Made by a program: the position numbers and the translations under genes | Notes under the pieces: model-generated | Databases searched by the model: none | The model's input: only the letters and a program-made list of their open reading frames with translations | Told to the model about the DNA's origin: nothing | Assembly: GCF_005405485.1 (NCBI RefSeq) | Contig: NZ_BJED01000007.1 | Location: forward strand, 124,001 to 188,000 | Direction: 5' to 3' | Length of the DNA stretch: 64,000 nt | DNA from: Enterococcus hulanensis | Lineage (GTDB): Bacteria; Bacillota; Bacilli; Lactobacillales; Enterococcaceae | Shown here: piece by piece, positions 62,637 through 64,000 of the stretch | How positions within the stretch are numbered: position 1 is the stretch's first letter | How the letters are laid out: every line of letters begins with the position of its first letter

Positions 62637-63984
62637 AAATTATTGTTCGACTCTGCCAACGTTTACTATAGAAGTAAATCAGACCGATGCAGGCGGGGAT
62701 AATCGGCGATAGTGCTTGTGCCCAATAGATCCCTTCTACGCCAATTTTCAGTGAAGTTGCTAATAACCAGCACAGCGGCAAGCGAATGACCATAGCATCT
62801 AAGAGTGCATTTACCATTCCTAGATTCGCAAAGCCTACGCCGACTGCAAAGGAATCAAAATTGTACATTGCTGCGTAAAACAAACTATTCCAGCAGCAGC
62901 AAATTCTCAAATAGCTTACTCCGGCTGCTAAAACGGCTTTATTCGATCGATCAAATAACTGAATCAGCGGTTCCGCACACAGTTGAATAAAAATGACGGC
63001 CGCAAGCGATACAAGCAGACTTCCAATCAGACCGGTCTTAGCAATTTTTTTCGTTCTTTCAATCAGCTTGGCGCCCATGCTTTGACCGACCATTGTGGTT
63101 ACGGCTTGGCCGATCGCCCAGCATGGCATACCTGCGAATGTGTTGATTTTTAATCCGATCCCAGCAGCCGCAGCAGCGATGACCCCGTATTCATTAATCA
63201 TCATCGCAATCATTAAATAGGAAACATTTACCACCGTCATTTGGATCGCTGTGGGAAGACTGACTTTTAGAATTTTTAGTAGAGTACTGCCGTCAACTTT
63301 GAAGCTGGACAATTGGAAAGTGAAAATCGCATTGTGTCTTTTTAAATAGATGACCGAAATTCCAAATGAAACAGCTTGAGCGATAATCGTTGCGTAAGCC
63401 GCACCGACCGTTCCCATTCCCAAAGGTCCTACTAGCAAATAATCTAAGAAAACATTGATGACGGCCGCGATCATTACGAAGTACAAGGGACTTTTAGAAT
63501 CGCCAAAGCCTCGTAAAATGGAACAAGTTGCATTATAGCCAAAGACGAAAATCGTTCCGATAAAGATCACCCGCATATATTCGCAGGCATCCTGGTACGC
63601 TTCTTTGGGCACATTCATCCAAGTGAGGATATTTTTGTACATTAAAATCCCGACGATAGTAATCACTATGGCGATGACGGTCGTTAGTGCGTAAATCGTA
63701 CCAACTGTCTGTTTTTGCGCCAGCTGATTTTTTGCTCCGCGGTATTGTGCGATTAGGACGGTACCACCTGTAGCGACGCCCATACAAATAGCGTTGATAA
63801 TAAAGACGATCGATGAGGCATTGCTGATGGCTGCCACTCCGGTACTTCCAACGATTCTTCCGACTACCAGCATGTCGGCAATATTATAAAGTGATTGAAG
63901 CAGATTCGCTAAAAAAAGCGGAATCGCAAAATAGATCAGCTGCTTGGTTACACTTCCTGTAGTTAGATCATTTATTTTTTTCAT
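62635..63984 (-). CDS. MATE-family efflux transporter
   Basis: A 449-residue membrane protein with twelve helices. IPLFLANLLQSLYNIADMLV and VGRIVGSTGVAAISNASSI at the N-terminus, and WAIGQAVTTMVGQSMGA in the second half are the duplicated MatE signature. It exports drugs or metabolites with Na+ or H+. The start at 63984 lies 16 bases from the window edge and has GAATGAG upstream (weak). Substrate and operon partners beyond the edge cannot be seen. Confidence 0.88.
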   Translation of the reverse strand: MKKINDLTTGSVTKQLIYFAIPLFLANLLQSLYNIADMLVVGRIVGSTGVAAISNASSIVFIINAICMGVATGGTVLIAQYRGAKNQLAQKQTVGTIYALTTVIAIVITIVGILMYKNILTWMNVPKEAYQDACEYMRVIFIGTIFVFGYNATCSILRGFGDSKSPLYFVMIAAVINVFLDYLLVGPLGMGTVGAAYATIIAQAVSFGISVIYLKRHNAIFTFQLSSFKVDGSTLLKILKVSLPTAIQMTVVNVSYLMIAMMINEYGVIAAAAAGIGLKINTFAGMPCWAIGQAVTTMVGQSMGAKLIERTKKIAKTGLIGSLLVSLAAVIFIQLCAEPLIQLFDRSNKAVLAAGVSYLRICCCWNSLFYAAMYNFDSFAVGVGFANLGMVNALLDAMVIRLPLCWLLATSLKIGVEGIYWAQALSPIIPACIGLIYFYSKRWQSRTII

Positions 63985-64000
63985 GTTCTCATTCCTTTAT

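Overview
The window is a low-GC Gram-positive chromosome segment. Gene content points to Lactobacillales and most likely Enterococcus: RexAB instead of RecBCD, T-box leaders, GlpP, a water-forming NADH oxidase, mannose-family PTS with a LevR-type sigma-54 activator, and small LepB. I cannot assign a species. No phage, insertion sequence or CRISPR array is visible. Both edges cut close to genes, but the first and last CDS are complete.

Layout. 1-5.7 kb: trpS, then ferrochelatase, a type II NADH dehydrogenase with menA, and a divergent polyprenyl diphosphate synthase (heme and quinone genes of a partial respiratory chain). 5.8-9.6 kb: glpP, a long leader hairpin, and a three-gene GlpA-like/GlpB-like/DUF1667 oxidoreductase operon. 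9.7-21.1 kb (minus strand): rexB-rexA, an HxlR regulator, and pheST behind a Phe T-box. 21.2-29 kb: lepB, a Frm2/CinD-type nitroreductase, several small membrane or unknown proteins, tRNA-Gln(CUG), uspA, azlCD and a secreted glucosaminidase. 29.2-32.2 kb: an XRE/PLDc_N/ABC operon resembling YxlEFG.

32.3-43 kb holds the most unusual system, a tightly packed 13-gene minus-strand operon. It starts with a secreted rhodanese that I recognise as YnjE. Next come a four-helix membrane protein, HdrC-like and HdrB-like Fe-S proteins, and an ABC transporter matching YnjB, split YnjC and YnjD. It ends with two 'rSAM/selenodomain (arsenosugar)-associated' transferases, an APH-fold kinase-like protein, a nucleoside hydrolase and a TVP38/DedA membrane protein. 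It is preceded by a separately promoted and terminated leader RNA that carries a small ORF broken by one base. I know of no described function for this combination.

43-53.3 kb: a PH-domain protein, an orphan TIR-like (ThsB-type) protein, a GNAT enzyme, NADH oxidase with a cre site, a LytTR two-component system with a membrane-anchored neighbour, a Crp-family regulator, a 55-aa membrane protein, a frameshifted SRPBCC gene, and a metQ-msrA operon behind a Met T-box. 53.3-62.6 kb: a glycated-amino-acid (glucoselysine/fructoselysine, Gfr-like) system made of a sigma-54 activator, a perfect -24/-12 promoter, a mannose-family PTS (IIA-IIB-IIC-IID) and two SIS deglycase-like enzymes, one under a divergent GntR regulator. 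The window ends with a MATE exporter.

Function and family names come from motif and sequence recognition only; no database search was run.
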